From: JAAELZ01 sp965237485
Lineage (GTDB): Bacteria > Pseudomonadota > Gammaproteobacteria > Arenicellales > Poriferihabitantaceae
NCBI GenBank assembly: GCA_965237485.1
Contig: CBDEFQ010000006.1
Location: 790,642 to 854,641, forward strand
Direction of reading: 5' to 3'
DNA length: 64,000 nucleotides
The notes below the pieces were generated by a model that was not told where the DNA came from, did no database searches, and saw only the letters and a program-made list of their open reading frames with translations. Below are positions 9,481-19,384 of this stretch, piece by piece (the first letter of the stretch is position 1; each line of letters starts with the position of its first letter). The translations under genes were made by a program, and so were the position numbers.

Positions 9481-9528
9481 GTTTACACCTTAATTATTTA
9501 GAGGTCTCACTTAGCCATTAGATTTAAA

Positions 9529-10257
9529 CTAGTGATGTTTAATATCTGTAATGGTAACCCAAGAGTGGCGTTTGCCTTTCTTTGTCACTTCCACTTTTAG
9601 CGGCATCACTGGTGGATGGTCGCTCACCCAAAGCGAAATTGTCCTTTTTTTATCATTAGACCGATACTTAGTGTAACGAGTGGCCTTATAGGTTTTTCGA
9701 TTAAAATTTAGCGTTTCTTTTATCGGAGCTTGGTAAATATAGTCTAAAGATTTTTTAGCACTAACCACTTTAGTCGAACTGTCTTCACTGGCTTCATCCA
9801 AGCCTAATACGCGTAAGAATGGGAGTGTATACGCGTCCATTTGGGTGCTGGGGGTGAATGCCGTGGTGTTGCCATTGGTGGTTATAGTTTTGTCCTCCCA
9901 GTTGACGACGGACTCTCTTATTTGGTCTTGCGCCTCTCCTTTAATTTCCTTAACGCTTTGCAACCTCAACTCGCCGTCAACCTTTTTGTATTTGATGATC
10001 TCAACTACTTTGCCGTCACCAAAAGTTTTGGCCAGCATATTAGGAAATGTTTCTCCGCGAACGGTTACTGCCCCCGTTTTGTCCTCCGATACTTTAATCA
10101 CTAATTCACCCGCTACCAGTTTTTTAACCACAACCTCATAGGTGATGGTGTAATTTGGCACCTCCAGCGCGATGACCGGAAGGGAAGCCGAAATAACTAT
10201 ACCCGCCAAGGCGGAGCGAACAATACGAGCCAAGCATTTAAAATTGTAATGATTCAT
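9529..10257 (-). CDS. DUF3108 domain exported protein
   Basis: 242 residues. The N-terminus has a basic stretch followed by a hydrophobic core ending in ISASLPVIALE, consistent with a Sec signal peptide. The mature part has the DUF3108 pattern: YTITYEVVVKKLVAGELVIKV near the N-terminus, then alternating beta-strands to the C-terminal WVTITDIKH. DUF3108 proteins are predicted periplasmic beta-rich proteins of unknown function. It lies 88 bp downstream of the AsmA-family gene on the same strand and may be cotranscribed with it, suggesting an envelope role. Confidence 0.8.
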   Translation of the reverse strand: MNHYNFKCLARIVRSALAGIVISASLPVIALEVPNYTITYEVVVKKLVAGELVIKVSEDKTGAVTVRGETFPNMLAKTFGDGKVVEIIKYKKVDGELRLQSVKEIKGEAQDQIRESVVNWEDKTITTNGNTTAFTPSTQMDAYTLPFLRVLGLDEASEDSSTKVVSAKKSLDYIYQAPIKETLNFNRKTYKATRYTKYRSNDKKRTISLWVSDHPPVMPLKVEVTKKGKRHSWVTITDIKHH

Positions 10258-10345
10258 ATGTTATTTTGGCTGGGCAGGATGAAAGTAATCACGTTAATAA
10301 TGTAGAATATTTAAACCACTAAATCAAATACTTATACGCTCGTAT

Positions 10346-13300
10346 TCATTTATTAGTGGTGCCGGTGTTGGCGCTTTTGTCGAGTTCTCTATTGCTGGCA
10401 GGCACTACAAACACAGGTGATTTAAGTGTCTGATTGCATACATCTGAATTGGCTTTATTGCGCTCTAACAAGCCTTGTGCGAGCAGGGTCCAGCCACCGC
10501 TAACTGCCGCGAGGCCAAGCGACGCAGCAGTTGAGAAGAAACCGCTAGTGGCGACTTCAATTTTTGGCTTGTTTATCGTGCCACCAATTTGAATGATCTT
10601 TGCTATTGTTCCTGCGCTGAGACCAAAGCCTTTACGTGCTTTAGGTTTGATTAGTATCTTAAGTGCTTCGTTATTTAAATTGATCTCACCTCCTCCTAGC
10701 ACCGTAACCCGGTCAGTTTTAATGGCTATGCCTTGATCGGCGTAAGCTTTGCCATTATTGATCGGAAAATGTATAACACCGCATTCAATTTCAAGATATT
10801 CGTCCTGGCGCGATAAGGGGTTAATGGTGTTCAAAAAACCTAAAATCAAATCTGAGCCAAATAATTCTAAATTCTGATTTTTGATTGAAGCATTGTTAAG
10901 TTTTAATTGCAGCTTGCCATAAGCGTTGCTCATCATTTGCGCAAGGCTAACTCCTTGGCCTGACACGCCCAAGTCTACGTCAATTAAGCCGTCTTTAATC
11001 AACCCAGAATCACCAAATAAATTGAGCGCTTTTGAATCTAGGCCAGTTCCGTACATCGAGCTGATAATATTATAGGGCTTGCTGTTGGCATCAACAGCGA
11101 ACCAAAAGGTTAGCTCACCCTCTCCTATGTTGCCTGTAACGCCTGGAAAGGTGATGTAGCCTTGATCAATCTTAAGTGTGGTTTGTGCGTTCTTTATGTT
11201 GGCGATTAAGCTGTTTAGGTCTCCAACCTTAATATCGATACTGGCGTTAATGCTTTGTGCCCAGTCTAAAGATAAAGGTGTCTCAGAAAATAGCCGTTTG
11301 CGCTGCGTTTTAATTTGCAAATTAATGATATCCAAGCGCTTTGAAGTTAGATTTGCACTTAAATAAGGTAACTCCTTTTCAGACTGGGGAATCTTGTACT
11401 GCACCGTGCCAGCAAGATCACTTTGCGCTAATTTCAACTGGGTAATATCAAAATTAAATTGCTTGGCCTGTGCGTCGCTCTTTAGGTTGAAATCCATCGT
11501 GAACGGTAGGTTTTGCTTTAGGTCTAGCTTAGAAAACTCGGGTATAGCATTAATGTCATTGCTCACTAGATGGCCATTTAGGTTTATGTTTCCCAATTGA
11601 GCAATATCTCCGACCGTTCCACTTAGAGCTAACTGAGCATTGCTGCCAGGCTGTTTAACCTGTATATCAAGCTTAGAAGCAGCGAACTCTTTGCCGCCAG
11701 GAAGCGTACTAACTGCCGCACTTATATCGATATTACGTTGTTTTAAACTATCGATGCTTATCAGTTGCGGGATTTTGCCTACGTTTACATTTTTCGCGTC
11801 TATATCTAGTTGATACTGTGCGCTCGATGGGAAATGCAAAACTGCACCACTAAACTGGCCAATATCGGGCGATTTTAATTCACCCTCGAGATTGACAATT
11901 GACCAATCGGTGACGCCGGCAGATATAAGCTTAAATCTTGCTTCAGCTCCCATATCCTGTGGCAGCGCCAACTCCAAATTTGATTGAAACTCGTCAAACT
12001 TATTTGCTTTGACTACTGCATCAATATGAGTTTTTAAATCTGAACCTAAATCAGTAACGTTTCCTTTAATATCAATAGTATGATTTGCACTATTAAACTT
12101 ACCTATCAGTTCACGTAGAGCGTATTTTTGTTTAAGCAAACCGCTTAAATTGGCTTGCGCAGTTAAATGCCCTAACTCAGGTAATTTGGTTTCGTAAAGC
12201 ACATTGATTTGCGCTACTGAAGGGGCATCGACCGTAACTTTTGCATTGTCAATTTGCAGGGTCGCATAGTTCTCGATTGCGCCTACTGCCTTGATTGTTG
12301 CTTCGCCTAATTCTAACTTTAGTTGAGTAGTGTCGCCGGATTGAAAGGTTTTATCCACATAATCGATAGTGGCTGCAAACTGTGTGTTATCGGCTAAAGG
12401 TAGCTTATAACCATTATTTGTGTTGAGGCGTTCTAACTGCGGAGCTGACAGCCGGCCTTCCGTTCTGAAACGGCCTTTAGCGAACGGCCCAATGTTGTTT
12501 AGCGTACCAGTCACAGTTACTTGTCCTTTGTAGGCTTTGGCATCTATATTTTTTAAACCATAGCACCCTTCAATTTTGGCTAATTCTGCGCTGGCATAAA
12601 TCGCATCGGTTACCGGCCACGGTCGGCCGACCAAATGCCCTATTTGATCCAGAGAACTAGCTTGCGCTTTGAGGAAAATGGATGTTGAATTACTTGTGCT
12701 CAGGTTGTCTATTGAACCTTGTGCAGTTACGTCTATACCTTGCCCTCTTAAAGTGCCTTGCTTAAGGTCAAGCTTTAAACCATTACGAATATCGCCGTTT
12801 AGTTCAAACTCTGCTTCTAGTTGTGCCTCCGAGTCTCCTCGCCAGCCAATTTGCTCAAGCACTGGCAAAGCTTGGTGCTTGGAAATTCCTGTGAGACTTA
12901 ACCCTTCCCAATTTGGAAGGTCTGTGAATTCGCCTCGCATTGCTGTTTCTCCGCCATACCCAACCATGCTGATATTAATATTTTTAAGCCTAGCGCTTGG
13001 CCAACGCTTAGGTTGTAATAAGTCAGCCGTGCCGTTTATCGGGGGCGTCTCAGGAAGCTTGGCGCGGTTCCATGGTTGGAAGAAGCGTAAAGAAGGTACG
13101 GTTACGGTTGCGCTCACATTTAAACCTTGCCATCTCAAAATGTCAGCTATCGTGCCCCTTGCGCTTACAGTCATTTCGCCATATGTGCCTGCCAACTGCA
13201 TTTCACTGGTTTGCCGCAAGAGCATGGATTCCACACTATCGAAGGTCCCCTTAGCTTGAATGACTCGATCCTCCGCGCTGCCAACAACGTCTAAAGTGAT

Positions 13301-13855
13301 AGTTTGTTGATTCGGCTGTACTTGCGCAGTCACCCGATTGAGGTTAATAAAATGAGTACGTGGGTTGATGCGAATATCAAACTGTGCGTTCTCCACGACA
13401 GCTTGGTCCAGTAGCAAGTATTTGTGCAATTTTTCTAGTGGTTTAGGGTTTCGACCTTCGCCTCCCCCACCTAAAAACCAATTTAATGTCCCCTGCTTAC
13501 GCTCAAATAAGAAATAAGGTGAATCAATTTTAATATCGGAGATTTTTAGCTTACCTTGCGCTAAAGCAACAAAACTAAAAGCAGCTTCTACTTTCTTGAT
13601 TTTAAGCATCCAGGGTTTAGTGCCCCAGTCTGCGTTAGCAAACACAATATCTTTGGCGTAAACGGTAGGCAGTGGGCTAAATTTAAATCCGAAGCCTTGT
13701 TGAATATGCAGTTCTCGGCCCGTTATTTCTTCAACTTTAGAGGATATTTTGCTCTCTAGTTCGTCCTCGTAAATCGTTAATCCAGCTGTTGCTGCAACTA
13801 AGATCGCAATGCACAAAAATAAAATCGCCCATAGAAGTTTCAGCATAAACGACAT
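10346..13855 (-). CDS. AsmA-family inner-membrane protein (1169 aa)
   Basis: A single N-terminal membrane segment (about residues 6-27, LLWAILFLCIAILVAATAGL) anchors a very long periplasmic chain. The N-terminal region contains the AsmA pattern of a charged segment after the membrane helix (ELHIQQGFGFKFSPLPTVYAKDIVFANADWG), and the C-terminal third (about residues 850-1090) looks like the AsmA C-terminal domain, with repeated beta-strand motifs such as GVSGQGVSLAQMMSNAYGKLQLKLNNASIKN. AsmA-like proteins form long beta-taco grooves implicated in phospholipid transport to the outer membrane. Length is larger than E. coli AsmA (about 617) and nearer TamB/YhdP size. The C-terminal tail (residues 1140 onward) is polar. 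Confidence 0.85.
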   Translation of the reverse strand: MSFMLKLLWAILFLCIAILVAATAGLTIYEDELESKISSKVEEITGRELHIQQGFGFKFSPLPTVYAKDIVFANADWGTKPWMLKIKKVEAAFSFVALAQGKLKISDIKIDSPYFLFERKQGTLNWFLGGGGEGRNPKPLEKLHKYLLLDQAVVENAQFDIRINPRTHFINLNRVTAQVQPNQQTITLDVVGSAEDRVIQAKGTFDSVESMLLRQTSEMQLAGTYGEMTVSARGTIADILRWQGLNVSATVTVPSLRFFQPWNRAKLPETPPINGTADLLQPKRWPSARLKNINISMVGYGGETAMRGEFTDLPNWEGLSLTGISKHQALPVLEQIGWRGDSEAQLEAEFELNGDIRNGLKLDLKQGTLRGQGIDVTAQGSIDNLSTSNSTSIFLKAQASSLDQIGHLVGRPWPVTDAIYASAELAKIEGCYGLKNIDAKAYKGQVTVTGTLNNIGPFAKGRFRTEGRLSAPQLERLNTNNGYKLPLADNTQFAATIDYVDKTFQSGDTTQLKLELGEATIKAVGAIENYATLQIDNAKVTVDAPSVAQINVLYETKLPELGHLTAQANLSGLLKQKYALRELIGKFNSANHTIDIKGNVTDLGSDLKTHIDAVVKANKFDEFQSNLELALPQDMGAEARFKLISAGVTDWSIVNLEGELKSPDIGQFSGAVLHFPSSAQYQLDIDAKNVNVGKIPQLISIDSLKQRNIDISAAVSTLPGGKEFAASKLDIQVKQPGSNAQLALSGTVGDIAQLGNINLNGHLVSNDINAIPEFSKLDLKQNLPFTMDFNLKSDAQAKQFNFDITQLKLAQSDLAGTVQYKIPQSEKELPYLSANLTSKRLDIINLQIKTQRKRLFSETPLSLDWAQSINASIDIKVGDLNSLIANIKNAQTTLKIDQGYITFPGVTGNIGEGELTFWFAVDANSKPYNIISSMYGTGLDSKALNLFGDSGLIKDGLIDVDLGVSGQGVSLAQMMSNAYGKLQLKLNNASIKNQNLELFGSDLILGFLNTINPLSRQDEYLEIECGVIHFPINNGKAYADQGIAIKTDRVTVLGGGEINLNNEALKILIKPKARKGFGLSAGTIAKIIQIGGTINKPKIEVATSGFFSTAASLGLAAVSGGWTLLAQGLLERNKANSDVCNQTLKSPVFVVPASNRELDKSANTGTTNK

Positions 13856-13928
13856 TAAACAATTAAACTCGCGAAATTCATATTACCTAGGTCAATTACG
13901 GCAATTTTCAGGGTAGTTGCACATTTTC

Positions 13929-14978
13929 CTACGCAGCCAATAATACTTCTTTTTGTGGGTTCAGCGCAACCGCACCACAAGGCCGCCAATTTCGGGTTTG
14001 GCCAGACCACCGATTAGGTTTTGCTGCTTTAGCTTCCTGATAAACAACTTCTCGTTTTGCTAATAGGGCACTATCTTCACCGCGATAACGCTGGCCAGGT
14101 GTAACGTAGCGTATAGCACTGTGACGATGTTCTTCGTTATACCATTGCATAAACTTACCCACCCATTGGCGGGCGGCCTCTAAGCTATCGAAGCCTTGAG
14201 AAGGCCACGCAGGGCAATACTTTACCGTTCTAAACATGGATTCAATATAAGCGTTGTCATTGCTTACTCTTGGCCTTGAGTAAGAGGGCTTTATTCCTAA
14301 TGCTTCTAACTTCGCTCTCATTGTGAACGATTTCATTGGGCTACCATTATCACTGTGTAAGACGGGCATGCCATCGCAGCTGGCCACTTTTAGAGCCGCC
14401 TGAGACATCAACTGCGCACCTAATTCACCGCTTTCAACAGGATGTACTTCCCAGTGAACGCCATAGCGACTGTAAAGGTCTTCTACCATGTACAGGTAAT
14501 AATGCTTGCCAATAGTACGCGTCGCCAAATAGGTGATATCCCACATCCACACAGCATTAGGTTTTAGCGCTATATGAGTATCGGGTGTTCGGGACTGCTT
14601 TTGTTTGGCGCGGCCGCGGTGCTTCAATTGCCCATGCGCCTTGAGAACTCGATAAAAGCTAGACTCGCTGGCCACATAAATACCTTTGTCAGCCAACTGC
14701 GGTACTATTTGCGACGGCGGCAAATGATTGTATGCCGATTCATTACATATCGATAAAATGTGTTGCTGCTCTTGCTCGCTTAGTTTATTGCCAGGGACTG
14801 GCTTTTCTACCAAAGGACGTTGATCACTGCGGATACTATCTTCTCCTTTTGGCTTCCAACGTCTAAGCGTAGACTCGGCAAGGCCAACCAACTCACAAGC
14901 ACTTGAACGCTTTGAACCTGCGTCTACTGCTTCATTAACATCATTGATTACTTTAATGCGCGTCTGAGTCGTAATCAT
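13929..14978 (-). CDS. IS3-like transposase OrfB (rve integrase core)
   Basis: 350 residues from the ATG at 14978, which overlaps the OrfA stop in ATGA, indicating translational coupling (AGGA upstream); a longer start at 14996 is less likely. After an N-terminal HTH (SSACELVGLAESTLRRW) comes an rve core with the DDE residues in WMWDITYLATR, VLHSDNGSPM and YIESMFRTVK, and a typical integrase end (HSAIRYVTPGQRY). The frame is intact. Confidence 0.88.
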   Translation of the reverse strand: MITTQTRIKVINDVNEAVDAGSKRSSACELVGLAESTLRRWKPKGEDSIRSDQRPLVEKPVPGNKLSEQEQQHILSICNESAYNHLPPSQIVPQLADKGIYVASESSFYRVLKAHGQLKHRGRAKQKQSRTPDTHIALKPNAVWMWDITYLATRTIGKHYYLYMVEDLYSRYGVHWEVHPVESGELGAQLMSQAALKVASCDGMPVLHSDNGSPMKSFTMRAKLEALGIKPSYSRPRVSNDNAYIESMFRTVKYCPAWPSQGFDSLEAARQWVGKFMQWYNEEHRHSAIRYVTPGQRYRGEDSALLAKREVVYQEAKAAKPNRWSGQTRNWRPCGAVALNPQKEVLLAA

Positions 14979-15466
14979 ACTTCCTCGTCCTCCCAAAGCG
15001 CCTGAAACTTTTTTTGTAATACTAATAATGCGGCCGTTTCAGCCAAGGCTTTATCTTTGCGGCGCAGCTGGGTTTCTAGCTTCTTCTTGTCTTTTTTTAA
15101 CGCACGTATTTCATCGCGCGCAACTTTAGGGCTAATGAGAGCCTCATCAACACCATTAATACAAGCTTCTCGCCATTGCGTTATTTGAGTAGGGTATAGG
15201 CCTTTCTCTCGGCAATACGCAGATAATTCTTGTTCATTCATCGCAGCAGTTTCAAGAACTACGGTGAACTTAGTTTGGCAATCCCACTGATTAGATGAAT
15301 CACTATTAGGCATTAAAACTCCTGATCGTCTGGCTTTATTTCGCCAATCATACAAGGTTTGAACACTGATTCCTTCTTCTCTAGATATTTCTGCGAAGGA
15401 CTGACTATTTGATGATAATAATTTAGATAAAACAGCTTCTCTTCGTTCTACGCTATATTTCGGCAT
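14975..15466 (-). CDS. IS3-like transposase OrfA (HTH)
   Basis: 163 residues with two helix-turn-helix regions (SFAEISREEGISVQTLYDWRNKA near residues 21-43, and a second at about 70-100, ELSAYCREKGLYPTQITQWR) and a C-terminal coiled segment rich in K/E/L (ALKKDKKKLETQLRRKDKALAE). It recognises the element ends and supports OrfB. It is longer than the 90-100 residues of classical IS3 OrfA because of the doubled HTH. Confidence 0.85.
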   Translation of the reverse strand: MPKYSVERREAVLSKLLSSNSQSFAEISREEGISVQTLYDWRNKARRSGVLMPNSDSSNQWDCQTKFTVVLETAAMNEQELSAYCREKGLYPTQITQWREACINGVDEALISPKVARDEIRALKKDKKKLETQLRRKDKALAETAALLVLQKKFQALWEDEEV

Positions 15467-15529
15467 GAGTATTTCTCCGCCGCCCCTTGTGAATTAAAAT
15501 GTGTGCAACTACCCTGACGTCTGGGGATT

Positions 15530-16339
15530 ATGTCACTTTCTATAAGCATGCCAATTGTGCCGGGGCACTTAGCTGCAGCTTTGACGCTAAAGCCGGAGAA
15601 GCGCTTGCGTAAGCTGTTTGGCCAAGCTGTAACCGACTATTCGATGATTGATCACGGTGATCGAATAATGGTTTGTCTGTCTGGCGGGAAAGATTCATAT
15701 GTTATGTTGCATTTGTTGCTATCGCTTAAGCAGCGTGCGCCGATCGATTTTTCAATTACTGCAGTTAATTTAGATCAAAAGCAACCGGGTTTTCCAGAGC
15801 ATGTCTTGCCCCAGTATTTATCAAGCATTAACGTTGAATACCATATTCTTGAGCAAGACACTTATTCCATCGTTAAGGATAAAACCAAACAAGGCAAATC
15901 ATACTGCGGTTTATGCTCGCGTTTACGCCGGGGTATTTTATACAACTTTGCGCATGAACATGGTTTTAACAAGATAGCACTCGGACACCACAGAGATGAT
16001 TTAGTTGAGACCTTATTTCTAAATCTATTTTATGGCGGCAAGATTAAATCAATGCCGCCAAAACTAAAAAGCGATGACGGCCGTAATATCGTTATTCGAC
16101 CACTCGTTTACTGCAGCGAACAAGACATTGAGATATTAGCGCAAATATTAGACTTTCCAATCATTCCATGCACTCTTTGCGGGTCACAAGATGGATTACA
16201 GCGGCAAGCGATAAAGCAAATGCTTCAGGGTTGGCAAACGCAACATCCAGGGCGCATTGAAAGCATCATGAAAGGCTTACAAAACGTCGAAGTTTCGCAA
16301 CTGGCCGACCGAGACCAATTTGATTTTTCAGCATTTTAA
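15530..16339 (+). CDS. ttcA: tRNA 2-thiocytidine-32 biosynthesis protein TtcA
   Basis: 269 residues. PP-loop ATPase motif SGGKDS at 51-56 binds and cleaves ATP to activate C32 of tRNA; the two CxxC pairs C126/C129 (CGLCSRLRRG) and C214/C217 (CTLCG) are those that hold the TtcA [4Fe-4S] cluster. LGHHRDDLVETLFLNLFYGG is the family signature. E. coli TtcA is about 40 residues longer, mainly at the termini. ATG 15530 is preceded by TCTGGGG; an ATG at 15548 is a weaker alternative. The IS3-like element ends only 12 bp upstream, so the native promoter is gone and transcription probably depends on the element. Confidence 0.93.
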   Translation: MSLSISMPIVPGHLAAALTLKPEKRLRKLFGQAVTDYSMIDHGDRIMVCLSGGKDSYVMLHLLLSLKQRAPIDFSITAVNLDQKQPGFPEHVLPQYLSSINVEYHILEQDTYSIVKDKTKQGKSYCGLCSRLRRGILYNFAHEHGFNKIALGHHRDDLVETLFLNLFYGGKIKSMPPKLKSDDGRNIVIRPLVYCSEQDIEILAQILDFPIIPCTLCGSQDGLQRQAIKQMLQGWQTQHPGRIESIMKGLQNVEVSQLADRDQFDFSAF

Positions 16340-16441
16340 AGCAGGCCACCAGATGGTTAGGGTGATCTAAGTTAACAAATTCTAAATGATGAAAACCGAA
16401 CGCGGACATTGCTCATGCAAGTCTGTCTCGGAGTACGATCT

Positions 16442-17096
16442 CTAATTGATGGGTACAATCTTGCTTCGAAGTAGATCTACAAATTGATCAACAATAGGAT
16501 TCACATCTGCAAATTTTTGACGATGCACAAAAATAGATTCTGAAATTAACATTGTCATATCTGGAATACGTACGAGTTTACCTTCATCAATCTTTAATTT
16601 AACCGAACGGCCCCAACCAAGAGCGATACCTTCACCTCTTTCTGCAACCTCTAAACAGACCTGATATGAATTAAACACCAGATTTTCTTTAGGCCTTGGC
16701 TCCTTAATTCTATAGCTCGCGAGAAAGTTTCTCCAGTCTGGCCATCCATAACCTAACTCTTCCAGATGTAGAAGTGGCTGTTTGGCAATATCTACGGCAG
16801 TCAGCGGATACTGGAGTTTTTTAGCAAATTTCGGAGAACAAACGGGGAAAATTATATCGTCTGCAATTGATTCAATATCAAATAAATCTTCCGCAATACG
16901 CCCTACTTGAAAGCCAATATCAAAGTGTTCACGAACGTTTTGAATTCGTTCGTATGAAGAAAGAATTCGTAACTCCAGATTTGGGTGAAATTGTTGGAAG
17001 GTGCCGATAATAGGAGTGATCAGAGAGCTGGCAATAGATATATCTGAAAAAATAACCAAGTTGTTTTTGCCCATTCCTATGGTACGTAATTGTTCC
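16442..17096 (-). pseudogene. LysR-family regulator, C-terminal (effector-binding) fragment
   Basis: Minus-strand frame holding the substrate-binding domain of a LysR regulator (NNLVIFSDISIASSLITPII, then GWPDWRNFLASY and ALGWGRSVKLK). It is the 3' part of a gene whose HTH lies at 18491-18758. Joining across the IS256 with one copy of the 8-bp duplication gives TAEQLRTIGMGKNN in frame and a 304-residue protein, the normal LysR length. An internal ATG at 17074 could start this part alone, but it would not bind DNA. Confidence 0.9.
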
Positions 17097-18490
17097 GAGT
17101 TATGCCTGAAAGTGGTGTATGGAGTAGTTGACTAAAAGCGGCGTATCGGGATGAATTGAGTTTACAACAACTTAAACTTCCACAGACATACGCCACTATG
17201 AAACAGAATAAAATTATTTCCTTTGAAAAGCCAGAGCAAAGCATCGATCCGCTGCAAGAATTAATTCGTAATGGCGCCAGGCAACTCATTCAAACCGCGG
17301 TCGAGAGTGAGTTATCTGAACTGCTGTATCGCAATTGTGACAAAGTCTCAGATTCAGGACACGCTGGTGTCGTTCGTAACGGCTATTTGCCAGAACGTGA
17401 ACTGCAAACCGGGATCGGCCCAGTCAAAGTACGTATCCCCAAGGTGCGCTCCCGCACTGGAGTACCGATCACCTTTCGATCTGCTTTAGTGCCGCCGTAT
17501 GTGCGTAAAACGAGAACACTGGAAGCGGCCTTGTCTTGGCTGTATCTCAAGGGTGTCAGCACTGGAGAAATGGGGGATGCACTGAGCGTGCTAGTGGGTC
17601 AATCAGCGACTGGGTTATCATCAGGCACAGTGAGTAAGCTCAAAGCAACGTGGTCTCAGGAGTACAAGGATTGGAATAGAGAAGGTTTAGATCGAGATCG
17701 ATGGGTTTATCTATGGGCGGACGGGATACACAGCGGCCTGCGCGGCGATGAGGGCCGGCTCTGTGCCTTAGTTGTCATCGGAGTGAATGAGCGCGGTCAC
17801 AAGAAATTACTGGCGATTGAAGACGGTGAGCGAGAGTCTACGCAGAGTTGGCGAGAGGTGTTGTTGGCACTCAAGGAGCGAGGCCTGAATCAACCAGAGC
17901 TGGGCATCGGTGATGGTGCTTTAGGCTTTTGGAATGCCCTGGAAGAAGTCTATCCTGGCACTAAACATCAACGGTGCTGGGTGCATAAAACGGCCAACGT
18001 GCTGAACAAGCTGCCTAAATCGGTGCAGCCCAAAGCAAAAGCAGCTCTGCATAACATTTGGCAGGAAGAAACCAAAGAAGCGGCGCAAAGCACCTATCAA
18101 TTATTCATTAAAACCTGTCAAGACAAGTATCCAAAAGCCACGCAGTGCTTGGAAAAAGATCGCGAAGAGTTAATGACGTTCTACTCGTTCCCTGCCAAGC
18201 ACTGGATGAGCATACGTACTATGAATCCAATTGAATCAACATTCGCGACTATCCGACACCGTACCAAACGATGCAAGGGATGTCTTAGCCGTGATGGCAT
18301 GTTAAGTATGATGTTCAAGCTGGGTCAGTGCGCAGAGAAAAAGTGGAACCGAATACGCGGGTTCGCCTATCTAGCAAAAGTGATTCAAGGGGTTCCATTT
18401 AAAGATGGAATAGAGCAAACTAATGACTACTCAGATCAAACCGAGGCCGCTTGAAGAAAATGCCTCATACACCAGATTCGGGCATAACTC
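17097..18490 (+). mobile_element. IS256-family element, copy B (1394 bp)
   Basis: Same termini as copy A. Target duplication of 8 bp, ATTGTTCC, at 17089-17096 and 18491-18498. Inserted in a LysR-type regulator gene, between its DNA-binding and effector-binding halves. Confidence 0.95.
17198..18454 (+). CDS. IS256-family transposase (copy B)
   Basis: 418 residues from the ATG at 17198, with the same DDE residues as copy A. It differs from copy A by a handful of substitutions, including Pro to Ser in LSWLYLKG, Arg to Leu in QPELGIG and Thr to Met in the TMNPIES segment just before the catalytic Glu. The frame is intact; whether the T-to-M change next to the active site affects activity cannot be judged here. 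Confidence 0.94.
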   Translation: MKQNKIISFEKPEQSIDPLQELIRNGARQLIQTAVESELSELLYRNCDKVSDSGHAGVVRNGYLPERELQTGIGPVKVRIPKVRSRTGVPITFRSALVPPYVRKTRTLEAALSWLYLKGVSTGEMGDALSVLVGQSATGLSSGTVSKLKATWSQEYKDWNREGLDRDRWVYLWADGIHSGLRGDEGRLCALVVIGVNERGHKKLLAIEDGERESTQSWREVLLALKERGLNQPELGIGDGALGFWNALEEVYPGTKHQRCWVHKTANVLNKLPKSVQPKAKAALHNIWQEETKEAAQSTYQLFIKTCQDKYPKATQCLEKDREELMTFYSFPAKHWMSIRTMNPIESTFATIRHRTKRCKGCLSRDGMLSMMFKLGQCAEKKWNRIRGFAYLAKVIQGVPFKDGIEQTNDYSDQTEAA

Positions 18491-18758
18491 ATTGTTCCGC
18501 GGTGTAGGCAAGTTCTCGTAAGGCTACACGAACAGTTGAGGCGAGTGTTTCTCCTTCATGAGTTGGAATCACATCATGACGTTGACGGATAAAAAGCTTT
18601 ACACTTAAGTTTTCCTCAAGCTGGCTAATTTGCCGACTGACACTGGCCTGGGAAAGCACTACTTCATCAGCAGCTCGACTGAAATTCCGTAATCGAAATG
18701 CAGATTTAAATACAACAAGCGTACCTAGAGGAGGGAGTCGCCGAGAAAGATATGCCAT
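18491..18758 (-). pseudogene. LysR-family regulator, N-terminal HTH fragment
   Basis: ATG at 18758 starts a winged-HTH with LysR signature (FSRAADEVVLSQASVSRQISQLEENLSVKLFIR trimmed here to its key parts ADEVVLSQASVSRQI). IS256 copy B interrupts it after TAEQ. It is divergent from the gene at 18855 with 96 bp between the starts, the arrangement typical of a LysR regulator and its target operon. The target here would be the pair of CutA/Nif3-insert-like genes. Confidence 0.9.
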
Positions 18759-18854
18759 ACGTTTAACAAATATCTAAATGCAAAATAATTGATTCTTACT
18801 GGTTATACTATACGTTACACTGACGAATATCAACAACTTAATGATGATTAAATT

Positions 18855-19310
18855 ATGAATACAACATCAAAATTAGATGACCATGATATGCCACCCGCGA
18901 CTTTGGAAAGTGAATGGCTTATTACTATAGACGCTCCTACTGGGGGGGGTAATTCTGTTCTTACAGCGCTTGAAAGAGAATTGTTAATTGTCCAAGGTGC
19001 TTATGATTGTTGTACGTTTGTGCGCGCTGGCCTACAGCGATTTAGAGCACTTAAAGGTTCACATGCCGGCGCGGAAGGCACCATTCAACAAACACCCGCT
19101 TCGCAAATTGTATTTTCTATTCCTCGGAACAAGGATCTGCTGACTAAGGCTTTCGAGGTCATATTTGCTGTGCATGTTAATGAAGAGCCGACGATTCGGG
19201 TCGAAGAAGTTTGGGGGTGTCGTTCCAAGTATCTAGACGACAAAGACAATCCCAATCGATACTGGAATCGCCCTGACGCGGACCAATTACATGGTGACGC
19301 CATTGGATGA
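18855..19310 (+). CDS. Small protein resembling the CutA/Nif3-insert (PII-like) fold, paralogue 1
   Basis: 151 residues, no signal peptide. The middle has a pattern seen in CutA and in the insert domain of Nif3/YqfO proteins: a strand then YDCCTFVRAGLQRFRALKGS, IVFSIPRNKDLLTKAFEVIF, then HVNEEPTIRVEEVW, where the EEP-I-V-E strand is the family hallmark. The C-terminus is an acidic tail ending LDDKDNPNRYWNRPD. The next gene is a paralogue with the same tail (LDDSNNPHRWWNKGGD). Function is not known; a small-ligand or metal-sensing role is an inference from fold only. Divergent LysR regulator upstream; start ATG 18855 has no strong ribosome-binding site. Confidence 0.6.
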   Translation: MNTTSKLDDHDMPPATLESEWLITIDAPTGGGNSVLTALERELLIVQGAYDCCTFVRAGLQRFRALKGSHAGAEGTIQQTPASQIVFSIPRNKDLLTKAFEVIFAVHVNEEPTIRVEEVWGCRSKYLDDKDNPNRYWNRPDADQLHGDAIG

Positions 19311-19384
19311 GGTCAACGGACACCGGACACCGAGTGCCTAATCCAATAAGAGCCTATTTTTTATTAACTAATTCGGAGATCACA

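Larger units (their letters stand above)
13908..15517 (-). mobile_element. IS3-like two-ORF element (1610 bp)
   Basis: Bounded by inverted repeats TCAGGGTAGTTGCACA at 13908-13923 and its reverse complement at 15502-15517. It encodes an HTH OrfA and an integrase-core OrfB, reading on the minus strand. No clear short target duplication is visible (AATTT on one side, CGTCT on the other). The right end is 12 bp from the start of ttcA, so it likely replaced the ttcA upstream region. Confidence 0.85.

Noticed and set aside
10300..13900. Several plus-strand frames inside the AsmA-family gene
   Set aside because: All are antisense to a long coherent frame with a membrane anchor and repeated beta-strand motifs.
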